DNA of 64,000 nucleotides, from positions 4,526,001 through 4,590,000 of the forward strand of contig NW_020825288.1 of the NCBI RefSeq assembly GCF_003286085.1, in the 5' to 3' direction. Origin of the DNA: Drosophila persimilis (taxonomy: Eukaryota; Arthropoda; Insecta; Diptera; Drosophilidae). Below are positions 1 to 13,500 of this stretch, in pieces. The notes below the pieces were generated by a model. It was not told where the DNA came from. It did not search any database and worked only from the letters and a program-made list of their open reading frames with translations. Position 1 is the stretch's first letter, and the number at the start of each line of letters is the position of its first letter. Made by a program: the position numbers and the translations under genes.

Positions 1-1999
1 TGTTTGGAGACCCCATCAACATGCAATATTGCGTCATGCATCATCATGTTTCTCGCATCATGAGCTCAACTGCACAGTTTGACTCTGACAAGAGACCGGA
101 GCATCCACTAATGGCTTACCCTTGCCCCGACTGAACCACATACTCGCACATCCTTTGAGGGCATACTACACTACACTGCTTCCCCACACTGTTATTTTCG
201 GTGTCAATTACATGTTGACATGACGCCAGCGGCAGCTGCACAAGAAACGTCCATGCAGCCATTCGAACGGGATGCCAGTCATCAGCAGGCCCGGAATCTA
301 GTCGAACACGACCACTTGTAAAATGTTTCAAGACTCATGGCAAATAAGACTAAGCTAAACTATTTTTGAAAGCATAAATGAAAATGTAAGGACGTAGGAG
401 TCTTCTTTATGTCTAGAATGTATAGAAGCAATTAAAAAAGGGTCAGAAAACTTTCATGAAATTCGATTTATCATCCCAAAACATGCTAGTTGGGTCATGT
501 TCGGGTTGATTTTTCACAAGTTAAAATTTTAAATGTCAGTTGACAGGAATAGGCTGAGCTCAGGAACTTTATAGGTCAAAACTCCAATATATACTGATAT
601 AAAATTAGTCTTTGGGAAACCCAAAATTAAGAGACTGAAGTCTCATTTGTTCTTAGATCAAAACCAGATTGCTAAACTATTTATTTTCTTTTAAGTCGTT
701 CGCTCTAAAAATATATATGAAGCCTGGACTTATCTATCTTTTCATTCGTGCTGCAATACATATTTAGCCTCGCTAAGCTGAGGAAGTTTTCCCAATCGAT
801 ATGGCTTAGGGGGAGATACAGTCTCAGTGTGTCCGCAAGGACTTCGGGAAAAGGAAAAGGGAAATGCAGCCTTCTTATCTGTGTCTTATACAGTTTTGTA
901 GTTTCTATCGCTTGTGCACTTGATTATGTACAATATTTGCTTCCTGTAGCAGCTGTCTGTGTGGCGGGGCTTCCTCTGTTCTCTTCTAGTATTTCCTCTG
1001 CAGTGGCAATTGCAGCTGCCATTGTTTGCCACATGCCACACCACTGGATTCAAGTATCGGCATAATGGCTGTGAGATAAGTGTGCCGGCCAGTCGCAGCT
1101 TTTCGCACACGCCTGGCGATGCCATTGTAAATAAATGACAATACATCCGGCTTCCGATTGTCCGTGCAAGTGACCGACTCTGTCGGTTCAATGGTGACCA
1201 TTATGTGCTGCAGATAGCCGCAAATGCAACTGCTGTTATTTCCCCTTCGTTAGCCCAGATTTGTGTTTTTTTGGCCATTGACAGCTATCGGCACTCAGGC
1301 AGAACCTATTGCATGTCACACAAATCGTTTTGCCAGCCTAAACGAAAAACCTAACAAGATATTTGCATTCCGGCTGGGGTTGTTCTTAAGCAGCTGCTTG
1401 TGGCACTTTTGTATTGCCAAGTCATCAGCGTTTTGTCCTTTTTTTTTTGTCTATAAGGTAAGGGCGATGTGGGTCAACAGCTTTGACTTGGGCCAAAAGG
1501 TAAACCAGGCAATGATGAAGGTTATATTCGCTTAGCCAATTGAATATCATCTAAAATGAGGCGTTATCTTTTGAGTTGGGCTTTGGCAGATTATGTTGGA
1601 CAGCTTCAAACCTTTCTGGTACTGGCTTATTATAAAATTGCTTTTTTATATTTCCTAAAAATCAAATTGCCAGTCCATTGAGCAGTCGGCAATAAAAATA
1701 TTTCGATGATATTGCATATTTTCTAGGAGTATGCAATTAACTTTTATTACTTTTGCCTTGTTTAAAATATATGCAAAGAGGCAAAAAATGTGCAAAAAAT
1801 ATTTCCTCATAAAAATATACTTCTAAGAGGTTGAGTGCTGGGACAATGGTCAAGACTGTCCTTACTAAATGGCTCTTATTTCGAATAAAAGAGAAATAGT
1901 GACTTTAGAACAAGCCTTAATGCTGAGAACTCTGCCTTAGTCTTATTCGACTGTAATTTCATTACACGATAGTCTGCTTCTCGATATTTGAATTTAAAC
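1..1999. other. Noncoding, no gene seen
   Basis: No open frame here has splice-site support, codon bias or recognisable domains. The sequence is AT-rich with scattered short homopolymer runs. It may be intron or upstream flank of the Ly6-type gene whose last exons begin at 8362, but no upstream exon of that gene could be found here. Confidence 0.5.
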
Positions 2000-3106
2000 G
2001 AGGGGGAACGTTGTGAGTTGCTGCGGACACCGCAACTCTACGGTTATACCCGATACTAAGTCAGTATGGCTCTCCTCCGGCAGACGCCGCTAATATTTAA
2101 CGACACGACAAAGAGTGCGTGCGAGAGAGACAGAAAATCAGTCTGAGCGTGACGTCGGGCGCTGCGTAGCCACTGCAAATTGATTTGTTTCCTTTCGCTA
2201 TAAAAATGATCTGATCTGATCCAGATTCAGCAATCTGATAGATATGGTCGGTATCTATGATTCTGCGTTTTTAGTTTTCTCGAATCTGCAATATTGTGGA
2301 TGCAACAGATTTTCGTCCTTTGTGGGGGCGGATGGGGGGGGGGCGAAATTCTGAGATATACGTTTTATAGTGACATCTTAAAGGAGTGTGTGCACCAAAT
2401 TTGGTTACTCTAGCTTTAATAGTCTCTGAGATTTGTGGTTGCCTCAGATTTTCGTCCTTTGCGGGGGCGGAAGGGGGTGTGGCGAAATTTGGACAGGAAA
2501 CGGTCAAGGTCCAATATCACAGGAGTGTGGATACCAAATTTGGTTGCTCTGGCTTTTATAGGTTCTGAGATCCTTGAACTCATATTTTGCAATTGGCAAA
2601 ACCGACCATGAAACCTGTGTGTTAGAGTGAGACAGAGCGAGAAAGAGTGATATTGTTTTCGTGATTCTGGCTGTAATAATTATACGATCTGGTTCAGATT
2701 TTGCACTCTAGAAGATATAGTCATCTTCTACGATTCTGCGTTAGTTTTCTCGTATCGTCGAAATTGTGGATGCCACAGATTTTCGCCCTTTGTGGGGGCG
2801 GAAGTGGGCGGGGCAAAGTTTTGAAATATTTTTGGAGCAGTGACATATCACAGAAGTCTGGATCCAAAACATCGTTGCTCTAGCTCTTATAGTCTTTGAG
2901 CATTAGGCGCTGAAGGGGACGGACAGACGGACAGACGGACGGACGGACAGACAGACAGGGCTCAATCGACTCGGCTATTGATGCTGATCAAGAATATATA
3001 TACTTTATGGGGTCGGAAACGATTCCTTCTGGACGTTACACACATCCACTTTCACCACAAATCTAATATACCCCAATACTCATTTTGAGTATCGGGTATA
3101 AAAAAG
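2000..3106 (-). mobile_element. DINE-1-like Helitron-type non-autonomous element
   Basis: The block is bounded by a perfect 14-bp inverted repeat: TTATACCCGATACT at 2044-2057 and its reverse complement at 3088-3101. A small hairpin (ATACTCA/TGAGTAT) sits just inside the right end. A second hairpin at about 2010-2036 (GAGTTGC/GCAACTC) lies outside the left inverted repeat, as in the 3' stem-loop of Helitron-like elements. A GACA/GACG tetranucleotide tract lies at 2918-2959. Subterminal inverted repeats, a GTCY microsatellite and a terminal stem-loop are the known layout of DINE-1 (INE-1, mini-me). Read that way, the element lies on the minus strand. A middle section repeats itself imperfectly: the phrase CAGATTTTCG(T/C)CCTTTG starts at 2306, 2445 and 2776. 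No protein-coding capacity is seen. The outer borders are approximate, and the family call rests on layout and memory rather than a database match. Confidence 0.65.
2918..2959. repeat. GACA/GACG tetranucleotide microsatellite inside the DINE-1-like element
   Basis: About ten units alternate GGAC, AGAC and GGAC-type tetramers. On the other strand this is a GTCY tract, the type of internal microsatellite known from DINE-1/mini-me elements. Confidence 0.85.
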
Positions 3107-6100
3107 TCTGCATTAATTTCAGATAAAGTTTGGTTTCAACTTCGGCCTAACACCAGCTCTCCTTTGGTTGAACTTTAACCTACACACACGACGACCTCAA
3201 AATCAAATTTAAACAAATCTCTTTTTGATTGTGGCTGGTATCCAGATAAGTGTTATATGAACCTCAACCCGACTGGCCCTGGTTGTTAGTCAGTAGCTAA
3301 ATCAGTTTATTGCATTACGTATACGCCCCGCGGACAAAAATATATACCCATAAAGGCATGCATACATATATGTATATGTGTTTCGGCATGAATTTTCGGT
3401 GGATGGAGCGTCATTTTATTTAAAATTGCTCTCTGTCAAGTTGTTGGTGTTGGGAATGGCATGGCATGGTTTGCATGTAACAACAAATTGCACTCACAAA
3501 AAGCGTTTGCAGGCTGCTCGCTTTGTGCATCTTGACTCTGCTGGCTGCCGTTGCCTGCCTGCCTCTTGGATGCCTGCCTCATGACTGGCCTGTCTGATGG
3601 CTGGGATTTGGCTGAGGATTCTGATGGATTTTGAGGAATGGGAATTTGGGTGCTCTTGCTGAAAGCTGAGAGAGTGCATCGTTCACTCTTAGAGGGAAAT
3701 CAAATTTCAGACATTTTTCTACATTTTGTTGTTGTTGTTGGTCGGATTTTTTGAGGTCTCAAAGCCGGCATTGATGAAATTGCATTTTGATAATGGAGCG
3801 GCAGGAGTTGCAACAGTGGCTGTAGGGGCAGCCTACACACTATACTAGATACTCGTCCTTTCTGTGCCCATTGAATAGAGCAACTGAAGCGAGAGCTCAA
3901 GGCCCAAGTGGAGGGAAGGGAAGAGATGGCTTTACGCCTGTCACAACACCTGGGCACAATTTTGCCTAAATAATTGAAGGCAATGCTCAGCACAATCATA
4001 CGAGTGGGGGAATGAGACAAAATCGTTTCATGTAGCTTGCAAAAGTTCTTCCCGAGTTCATTCTTCTTGTTCAAAAGTTTCCCTTGCATTTTCTGCTTCT
4101 CATTGCACTTTTCCTTGAGCCTGTTTGCCGATCATTTTGCCAACGCCTCAATTTCATTTTGCTTTGAGTGCGCCTCATTTGCTTTCCTTTCGCATACACG
4201 CGGCTGAACGCATTGGAATTTTCACACTTTTTTGCATTATTTCATTTTGAAGTTGAATTAAAGTGTTCCCTGATGGAATTGTTTTCCTTAGACATGAATA
4301 ATTGATTTGTTTGGGAGACGTATTGAATTCCAACATTGCAGATGCCGCCTGTCATTTGATAAGTCACGATTTCGTAATTAATGTCACAACTGTGGCGCCT
4401 CCAAAAATATTTGAGTGGATTCCACAATTGAGTTCGTGACCAGCTTTGCTGATGGCACAAGGCAGGGGCACAGTTCTGAAAGGATTTATTGAGCTTGGCG
4501 AATAAATTTTAACGAGGGGACATCTGAATGGTCGGCACTTGGAATGGAATGGATGGCAGTGGTTGAATACCAAAGGCTATAATTATGAATAATTCCAGCC
4601 ATAGCATACACTACGGTACTAGTTCTGAATAAAGTTTGTAGATTTGCTTGGATTGCACAATCCTTTACTCATTTTATTTTAACTTTAGTACATTCCTTAA
4701 AAATGTTGATAGATATTTATAGAATACCCAAGAATTTGCATCCTGCTTCATCCTACAGACAAATTGAGTTATTACAGTAAAATTGTGAAAAATTGTGCAC
4801 CATTCCGGGGCAGGCAAAAGGAAAGGCCGGCATTAGTCCACAGACACACACAGACAAGGAGCACACATGATTTGCAGCATGCCTAAGTATTTGAAGCAAA
4901 TCATCTTCTTCTCTTCAAGATTAAGCTGGCGCCGACTCGACCCTCCTGCTGCTCCACAGACGCTTGAAAATTTCATAAATGGCTTAAGGACGTTGCCATG
5001 ATGAGGCGAATGCTGCCTGCAACCTGTGTCCGTGCCACCAGCCACTCCTCCCCCACCAGCCGCACACAATTCAAAGTTGCCATTGCCACTGATGGCTTTG
5101 ATGACGTTGTGGCTCGTTCATTTGCCACCAGTGCCCTACCACACTCACTGCCACCATTCTATTTTTAGTTTGGATACCTTGGAGGAAGGTATTAAGCTCT
5201 GGGGAAGATATTTGTATTGCAGAGAAGAAGGAAAATCGCTCCATTATGCCATTTTGGTAAAAACTATTCCTTCAGCTGCAGGACATATAAGATGTCATAA
5301 GATACCATTGGAAAGGTATATCGTTTAGGGTATCTAAAGATTCGACCACCAAGTCTATCCGTTCATATTCTCTTTTTGCAATTGCAGTACTTTTCCTGTC
5401 ATTACCAGTTTTCTCTTGCATCTTTTGGTTTTTTTTTTGTGCTAGCCGTCACTTGCATGCAAAATTGAAATCATCAACGTCGTCATCAGTTGCTGGCTGC
5501 CTGAGTGAGGACTGGGCTCAAATCAGACCTAAACAGTGATGATATAACTAGCTTAAGTAAAAGTAGCACACAGGGGGCAGCCGAAACATTTTCAAGAGCA
5601 ACACTGGCTGTGGCACCGCTCCTTGGGAGTCTCAAGATTATTGCTCTGCTCAACGCTTTCGTGGCGTGTTTTCTTTTGGGTACAACTTTTGGCCCTAACA
5701 ACCAAATAACACGCCGTGCTGCATTTTGCCGAGCTGCATTTTGCTCGACGCGCTCGACAGACCATAGCCACGCCCTCACGGCAGCCAGGCAGGCATTTCT
5801 TTTTCGCATTTCGTTTTTCAACTAGGCCAAATGCATAAATCGTTGGCGGGTCTCTAAGTGAGGAAGGATTTCCATTGTAGAAAGTTGAATTTGGGAAGTG
5901 AAAGATAGAAGAGAGAAAGCGTTGGAACAGAGGTTTACTGAAGTTCACTGAAATGTCGGTGGTAAATCAGATGAGTAACTCAGAAATAGTTTCAGGTTTG
6001 CAACCCTTAAAGAGATACTGGAAACCACTCCCTATAGCTCCAATGTCCGCTCTATGGCACCCCAATGTTTGTCTCATGTGATTATCCCCACATTATCTAC

Positions 6101-8361
6101 ATTAGCCGCATTACTTAGCCCGCCTGCCGCACAAGCAGACGCAATTTGTGGCATCACATAACATAATGAGCTTACCCTTTCGCCGCCCCCTGGGGCACCA
6201 GTGGGGTTACTTAGCGCCGAGCATAAGGGCTGCACAATGCCAACGAATCCGCAGAGTAGGGCATGTTTCGAGCCAACATGTATCACTGGAATATTCCAAG
6301 TGTCGTTCCATTTTAATAAGACAACATTTGGTAAGAACTGGGTGGGTTGCAGGGGTTAAATGGGTTGCATGGGTTTGGTGCTATTGCAGGACCTGTTACA
6401 TAAACAATGAGCTGCCAATGTTCTAGCGGTGGTTACTGCAGTCTTGTGGTTGTCCTGGATCCCAGGTCCTGATCCTGGGGCCAGCTGCAAGTGTCGTGAA
6501 ACTGTTGCAGTAACAAACGGACGATGAGCACGCAAAGTCGTTAAGTGCTGCGGAATGGCTTGGCTCGTGGCCTCGGATTGTTGCACATTGTCTAGCCCCT
6601 GCCCCTGCCGACTCTCGAATCGATTAAGCGGTTTAGAGTGCCCCATAAGCTGCCTCAGCAGACTGCTTGCTTGCCTGCCTTTGCCTCTTGTTGTGAACAC
6701 GTGTTTTGCAGTGCCTATCCCGGGGCGTACATGTGTAGGTAGAGGTATTGCTGGTTGCAACTTCCTGGTTGCAGGTGCAGGTGCATTGTTGTCGAGCTGT
6801 GGCTGGAGGATAACACTCAGTGCACACACGCTGGGTAATTATTGAACAGGTTTATTATTTGCTTAATGGACCGTAAGGCGTTGGCGTCGGCGTTGCCTAC
6901 TTACGGGAGCCGCATTTTTCAATTTAGTCGAGAGTTTAACAAAAGATTTATAATGGGGCGTTCCGGCGCACGAGTGAGTGTGTGCTGGAGCACTTTATGT
7001 CCCTCTGGAAACCCGCCGACTACTATCTTCATGTCATCTGTGTGTTTAGTGTCCCTTTCTTATGTTGCCATAAACTTTAATGTCAAGTATATATATGCTA
7101 AAAACCAGCTTGTGCAGCTCATGGGGTGTGGGCTTACTTCGGTAGGGTAACAGTGGTGGTGGTGATGTTGCAAGTACATTATGGGGTCGTTGTATGATGT
7201 GTTTTATGAGTATTTCCTTGCAGCAGAGCTCCAGGGAGCTCCCTAGTTGAGCTCACGAATCTGTCGTTAAAATAGCATCAAAAGTTGGATTAGAACACAA
7301 TACACGAATCCTTGATGACACTTCGAATGTGTCCCACAATGGGGGCCCCCATATGTCGGGTATCCCTGAGTGAAATAAATAATTCCTTTAGAGCACTCTT
7401 ACGGAATTATACAAGCTCTGTCCCCACATCAAAGTGGGGCAACTTCGTTAGTGGGGTTTTGTTTGTTTAGTATTGATTGGAATCGGCTTGAGTCAGCAAA
7501 GTACTTTACTTATAGTTTACTTATAATTACGAGTCCAGGACACAGATTCAGGCGTCCAACATTCTTTTATGGTAAGATACCACCCCGAAAGTTGTTTTGT
7601 TTTCCAAGTTTTATATTATGCTCATAAAAATGTTTACAAATGTCTGTGGCTTTTATATTTTTATCTTAAGGCCAGCATATTGTATATATTTTTCTGTTTT
7701 GAGATTTCAAGCGAAGTGACATGCCATTTAACGAAAACGTTAGTACTGACGATTTAAATGGCTTATTCTCCATCATTAATTATTTAATATAACGATAATT
7801 GCGTTCAAATTGTGACAAAATGCAATTCCTATCAACCAATTAAGTGTAAAATTAATTATAAAATCACAAAGTTAAGAGAAATATTCAACTGTGTGTCAGT
7901 ATTGTGTGCAAACATGTCTGGTGTTTGTGAATTTTACGCTTTAAAGCATTTAAAGACACCAAGATATATATTTCAAGATATGCATATATAATTATGCGAA
8001 TACTTTGTTTGTATTATCTTTCAAAACTAGACAAGATAAACCATTAATTACATTTATGTACATAAAAACCACAACGCTGCTTACCTGTCCCTACAGTAAT
8101 TTGCGGTCCTGGGCAGTTAATAAAATATTCATATTTAATTGATAAAAATCAATACCAAATTTCATATTTATTCACATGAACGCGCGTATACATGTCCGAT
8201 TTTCCGGTTATAAAATAACAAACACACAGTTTTGACCATGTTGACCAACAGACACTCCTATCAACCGGACTTTGTTGGTATTTAATTAACCTTTTATGGA
8301 TGCGATTTCAAATGTCAGTTTTGTATGAAATTTACATATTTTCCATTGACCTTCTTTTCAG
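3107..8361. other. Noncoding, probable intron or flank of the Ly6-type gene
   Basis: No supported coding exon. The open frames are short, lack splice support and read as low-complexity or Cys/Trp-rich chance peptides. A 14-bp perfect palindrome, ATGGGGGCCCCCAT, lies at 7339-7352. The 8362 exon starts in codon phase 0 after a good acceptor, so at least one upstream coding exon must exist. No cysteine-rich exon with a matching donor was found here, so that exon may lie to the left of the window. Confidence 0.45.
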
Positions 8362-8728
8362 AAATACGTTAGTGAGCTGTCGACCGTTCGCGATTGTGCC
8401 ACCGAGTGTGTGGAGAAAGGTGAGTGCGGGTCAACCGAAGTGATCAATTTAATTCTGCTAGTTGAACAATATAATTTGTGAAACGTTCATCGGAAAGCCG
8501 CATTCAAATTAAATGTGGTCAACCATTTTTGTTGGCCAAAACCTCAGCTAATTGTGTATTATTATCCTGTTTCTTTGTTGGCTAGAAATTTGGGAGACCC
8601 AAACACATTGCTGCACCGAGGATGGCTGTAATTCTGGCACCCACTTGGCCTACTCTGTCATCTTGTTGACCCTGCCCTTCCTATCGATCTGGCCCACAGC
8701 CGTCGATCTCTGGAACATGAGGCGTTAG
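8362..8728 (+). CDS. Ly6/uPAR-family GPI-anchored protein, last two coding exons (5' part missing)
   Basis: The exons are 8362-8419 and 8586-8728, joined across a 166-bp GT-AG intron in matching phase (58 + 143 nt = 67 codons including the stop). The peptide reads through KYVSELSTVRDCATECVEK into HCCTEDGCN, the CC-x-x-x-x-CN terminal cysteine signature of three-finger Ly6 domains. A hydrophobic C-terminal stretch then ends in WNMRR, as expected of a GPI-attachment signal. Drosophila has dozens of such small secreted, membrane-tethered proteins (quiver, boudin, crooked and others), acting at septate junctions, synapses or ion channels. The signal peptide and the first cysteines lie upstream and were not found. 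I cannot tell which family member this is. Confidence 0.75.
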
Positions 8729-10560
8729 GTTGAACAATTGTTCAGATGATTCACAATATCATTTGTTACTTTTTTATTTATGAACTTATTTTTGAACTAA
8801 GAAAGTGTATAAAAATTCAAAAGTTTAGCATTTATATTGAGTTTCAAAAACAAACATACGAAAAATAAATTCTGTGAACGGGACCTAATCAACTAAACAA
8901 AACATAAAGAAGAAAATTTCTATGAAAATTCAACCATTCGAACCTGTTTTGATGTGACTTATAAACTCATACGATTCCAAAACGAATTAAATATGTATAT
9001 GAATATGTTGCAATATATATTTACTGTTAATACTTTGCGGCTTTGTATTTCTGACTGTCTTCCCAAAATGCACCATAATATCTGAATAAAAATAACAATG
9101 ATAAAACTCTTGAAACCAAACAACTAAATGTTAAATAATTAAATAGAAGAAAATGCAAATGCAAACCTAAACTAAATCGTATTCACTATAAAACATAATG
9201 CCAAAATTTAATTAGATATAACAAGAGATGAACAAAAAAATGTTGAGAGAAAGAAAACCAGTATTGTCTGTAAGAAAAATGCCAGCTGTCAAAAGTACAT
9301 AAAGAAATGCAATCACATTGAGACGTTAAATATATAAATATCATATAATTAGCGTCGTTGAATGCATTACAATTTCACAGTTCATAAACATTAATAAATA
9401 CATTAAACCTAAGAACAAGAACAAAGAACGAAAGTAACGTAGAAATAAATCGTGGTAAAGTATTTGCTTTATAATTTCTATAAAGATCCACTAATATTAC
9501 GCAAATGTCAAAGTCACGGTGCGTTTATTTTGGGGTCTGTGACTTTGTACTTTGTACAAGTAATATTTGCTGGATACTCTATTATATGTTGTTCCTTCTG
9601 GCCGAAGATGATAGGCGCTTAAAACGGAAAATATTTAGCACCTATGCAAATGTATGTAACTTTAAGGTGATAAGAATTATCATAGCGGAAAACGAAAAAT
9701 GAAAAACGAAAATCGAGCAAATCTTCATTCCACTGTTCATGAAATTCTAAATTATATATTAAAAGTAATGTAATACTAAAGGGAATCCAATGATAACCAA
9801 AGAGGAGATGTTTCTAGCAGATTGACGAGTGTAACACAATTTGGAATAACGTAGGTAAAGAAAAACCAATTACTAGAATTATTTAGAAGTATCGAGAGAG
9901 TTTAGTGAACCCAAAGTGAATTACGATGAAAGTTCTAAGCGATTTTCTTATAGAGCACTTATGCGATTCCATTTTTAATTATTTACAATTAAAATAATAC
10001 TAACATTTTAAATGATAAATACTTATAAACCTATATTTAAACAATGCATATGATATATACAACATACATAGAGACTAGATCTAAGGGCTTTCCACTATAT
10101 TAAAAGCAAACAAAAAGAAAGTGTGAACAAAACAGAACAAATATACACATACAAGATTGTTAAATGTTAGTTCCTCAAAACCAAAGCAGCTTGTGTATTT
10201 AAAGCTCGCCATTCTGTTGAATAATTTGCATAAAAATTACAAATTCGATGCTTAATGAAATCGGTAAATCGGATTTGCCATTTAATTGTATTAAAAGAGG
10301 AAAATCGTCTCTGACATTTTGCCAATTAATGTGTCAAATATTTTGTCCGCTTGGACCACATTTTATGCAATTATATCATTTGACATTCACCTCGAAATTA
10401 ATGATTTTCCGTTGCAAGTCCCACACTACGCTACAAGAAATGCTGGTTATTCCAATTGCAATTACAACACTAATAATAATTGTATTATATATGGTACATG
10501 TATTTCCAATAAAATTTTCATTTAATTTTTAGTAATAAACTTCAATAAAACAAACAAAAA
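8729..10560 (+). other. Probable long 3' UTR of the Ly6-type gene
   Basis: The 1.8 kb after the stop codon are extremely AT-rich, with an excess of A on the plus strand and several AATAAA hexamers (for example near 8864, 9083, 9395 and 10543). Composition changes after about 10.56 kb. Long A-rich 3' UTRs are common in fly genes expressed in the nervous system. The extent and use of any one signal are inference. Confidence 0.4.
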
Positions 10561-13500
10561 GGAATACATTTCGTTTCATTCCACGGTACAAAACAATTGA
10601 ATAAATGAGGCTCATTTTTCAAGTGCAATGCCGCTCCTTGGCAAGGACTCTTGCGAAAGTCTCTGACAAACTGGAGCAGAGCAAAAAGAGTAATGGCTAA
10701 GTAGGGCCTTGACTGAGAGAATTATTTCAGAGTTCAACAGGGCCATAAATATTTGTCTCTCCGGGAGGGCTTTCATTCTCTGAATTGAGGGATTTAATGT
10801 GCCGTCGTCATACACTTTCTGTGAGAAAACTTTCATAAATGTTGCTGATAGTTAGATATAGCTTATATCGAAGTAGAAATGAGTAAATCTAGACCAATTC
10901 ACTGATCTTTTTGTCCTTGATAAATGATGCATTTGTAAAACAAATTAAAATTCCATTTCGCTATAAATTTCTTCCCCACCCCTCCAGGATTTAACCTTTC
11001 GCAATGCTATTTTTGTTATCCCAACAAAATAAATATAAAATAAAAAAAAAAGCGACAACCACTGAGTTGTGCTAATGTTTGTGCGCTCAGCGTTGAGTAA
11101 TCCGGATAAGCCACGCATTTTACATATCGTCGTGTCAAACAGAAAAAGTGGTCGGGTATCGGCTGTGGCATCGACCCGACTGCCCCAATGGAAACCGGAG
11201 TAGAGTCCCCAAGCTTAGGGCGAGGCTTAACAAACAAATTCGTGATGTAAAATTGAAAGCGAAATGAACGTTTTGTGTCAGCAAAGGATTTCGCGCAATT
11301 ACGCGTCGCGCCAGCGAGTAAAAAGGAAGTCTGCCATAAATATCCAACTAAATGCAACCCAGAACATGTCAAACGGTTTAAGTCGTGAGGCATGCCACAA
11401 ACGAGGGCAAAACCAAAGTGCAAGGCGCTTGATTAAAACCAAGTCTGAATCATGGGGGGATGCTCCAGTGCTCCAGTGCTCCACGGCTGAACTGCTTCAT
11501 TAGCATGGCCAGCGACTAGTCAAGCGCCACTTGAGGTATTCCCCAAGACAAAGGCAATAACAATGAAATGGTTTCAAGGATTTTTGGCCGCAGCTTTGGG
11601 CTGTTTGACGATGATGGAAATATAGGAATCCGTTTACACCAGAATCAATTCGAGCATCATTCGCATCCTTCGCATCCTTGAGCTCTGTTCAAGTCGTTTA
11701 CTCTTTGATGCGAACTTCTATTCCATTTCATTAAGCCTAGTACAGCATACCAAATAGCTTGTGTTCTCCCTTTACGAAAACTTAAATTCTATTCCAAAAT
11801 ACGAAATTAAATTCCATGAAAATATTTGTTAAGTCATTTTACTATTTTTGCCAACAAAATCAGCACAAGGGATACAAAAACACCCACATGGGTCCACAGA
11901 ACCATCCAAAAAACCTCGTATTAATTTATGACACTTTGTGTGCGGAGCAAACAAAAAGAAACACAGAGTCCGGAAAGCAGAAGGCATCATTTCTGTGGGC
12001 GTATCGCCGGCAGACCTGCTTGCCTGCTTTTGCTGTCCTTGAGGGAAACATCATAAATGGCAGGCTGGGGCTGGACCCAGCTTCAGAGAAGCCAAAACAA
12101 ATTAAACCAAACTGAACCGAACAGAACCAGGCGGAGCCAAGGAAAGCAGAGCCATAATGAATGCTTCTGATGCCAAGAGCTTGTTGACCAAGAAATGCAA
12201 CGAGATCCAGAGATTGAAGGGTGTAGTTGTCCATGCGGTGGTGCATCTGGTACTGGCATGCCCCTGGCAACGGGGGGAGTGAGCTACAAAAATGGTGCCA
12301 CCAACACCTAATGAGAAATGTCAGTAATATGCCGGCCAGCCATTCCTTGCATGCGGCAAAATGATGGCTTTTCCAACTGAATCTGCAGCCAGTCACCCAC
12401 TGCATCTCCACTCATTAATGACAGCCACAGACCCGGGAACACGGATGGGTGGGAATCATCAGGAATAGCTCCTGGCAATTGGCTACCCTATTTCCTGGCA
12501 GATAAGAAAAGTTCTCCCCTGCAACTGCCACAGGCACAAAATGTGAGAGGAAATGTATTGGATGGGGACGGTGCAACTGTGAGGGCACTTTTCACCTGGT
12601 TAGTTATTCCAAGTTGAAGTCTGATTAAATTGGATAGCTTGTCTGGCAATTTGTACACTTTAAGCATTTAATCGTTGGCCATTATAATAGTCATCCAATC
12701 ACTTAGCAATTAACAGCATTTTCTGCCAGCACTCAAAGTGTCTGAGAAAGAATTCTCCAGTTTCTTTTGTGCCAGAAGTCACGCTATAAATGACCTCCAG
12801 CTGGCTACTTCCCACCTTCACACCAAACAGACTCATGCTGCTTGCTTTTGACTCCTTTCTGAGAGAAAATTTCTCCTTGCCCTCCATTCCGATGCAAGGA
12901 GCCTGCTCTCCACTCTTTCCCGATAACGGCTTGCTGTTTAATTGCTGCATGGCTGTCCGCGTCAGTTGCAGGCAACTTTATCCTTTATTCGCTGCCTGTT
13001 TGGCTTTTCATGTCATTAACAAGGCAACGACAATGGTAATGGCACAGACGACTACGGCCCGTACTGGCGGACTTTCCCCACTTATCGGACTTGCACTTCT
13101 TGTGTTTTATCGCGCTACACGAGGGCGTTGTGCAATTCATATTTTAATTTTATTCATTTCCATTTTCTGTTTTCCAGCTGGCTTCTTGGCCTCGCCTTGA
13201 CTCGCTGCACTTTCCAGTCTCTCTCCCTCTCCCAGAATCAGCATCTGCTGGACATAATGTCGCGCCCAAATTGAAAATTGGCCAACACATTAATCCAACG
13301 CCAGTTGCCGTTGATTGCTGGACGCCTTAATGAATGCCCTCTGGTTTCGCCTACATCTCTTTAAATATCACTTACAGCATTACAGCCATGAACTCTGACC
13401 TTTCTGCTTGCCCAGTCCAGCCCCTTTAATTATTCAAACACACATTACGTATACGCCGCCTGGGCACTCGCTGACCGCAGACCAGCAGCTGTCCGCATTC

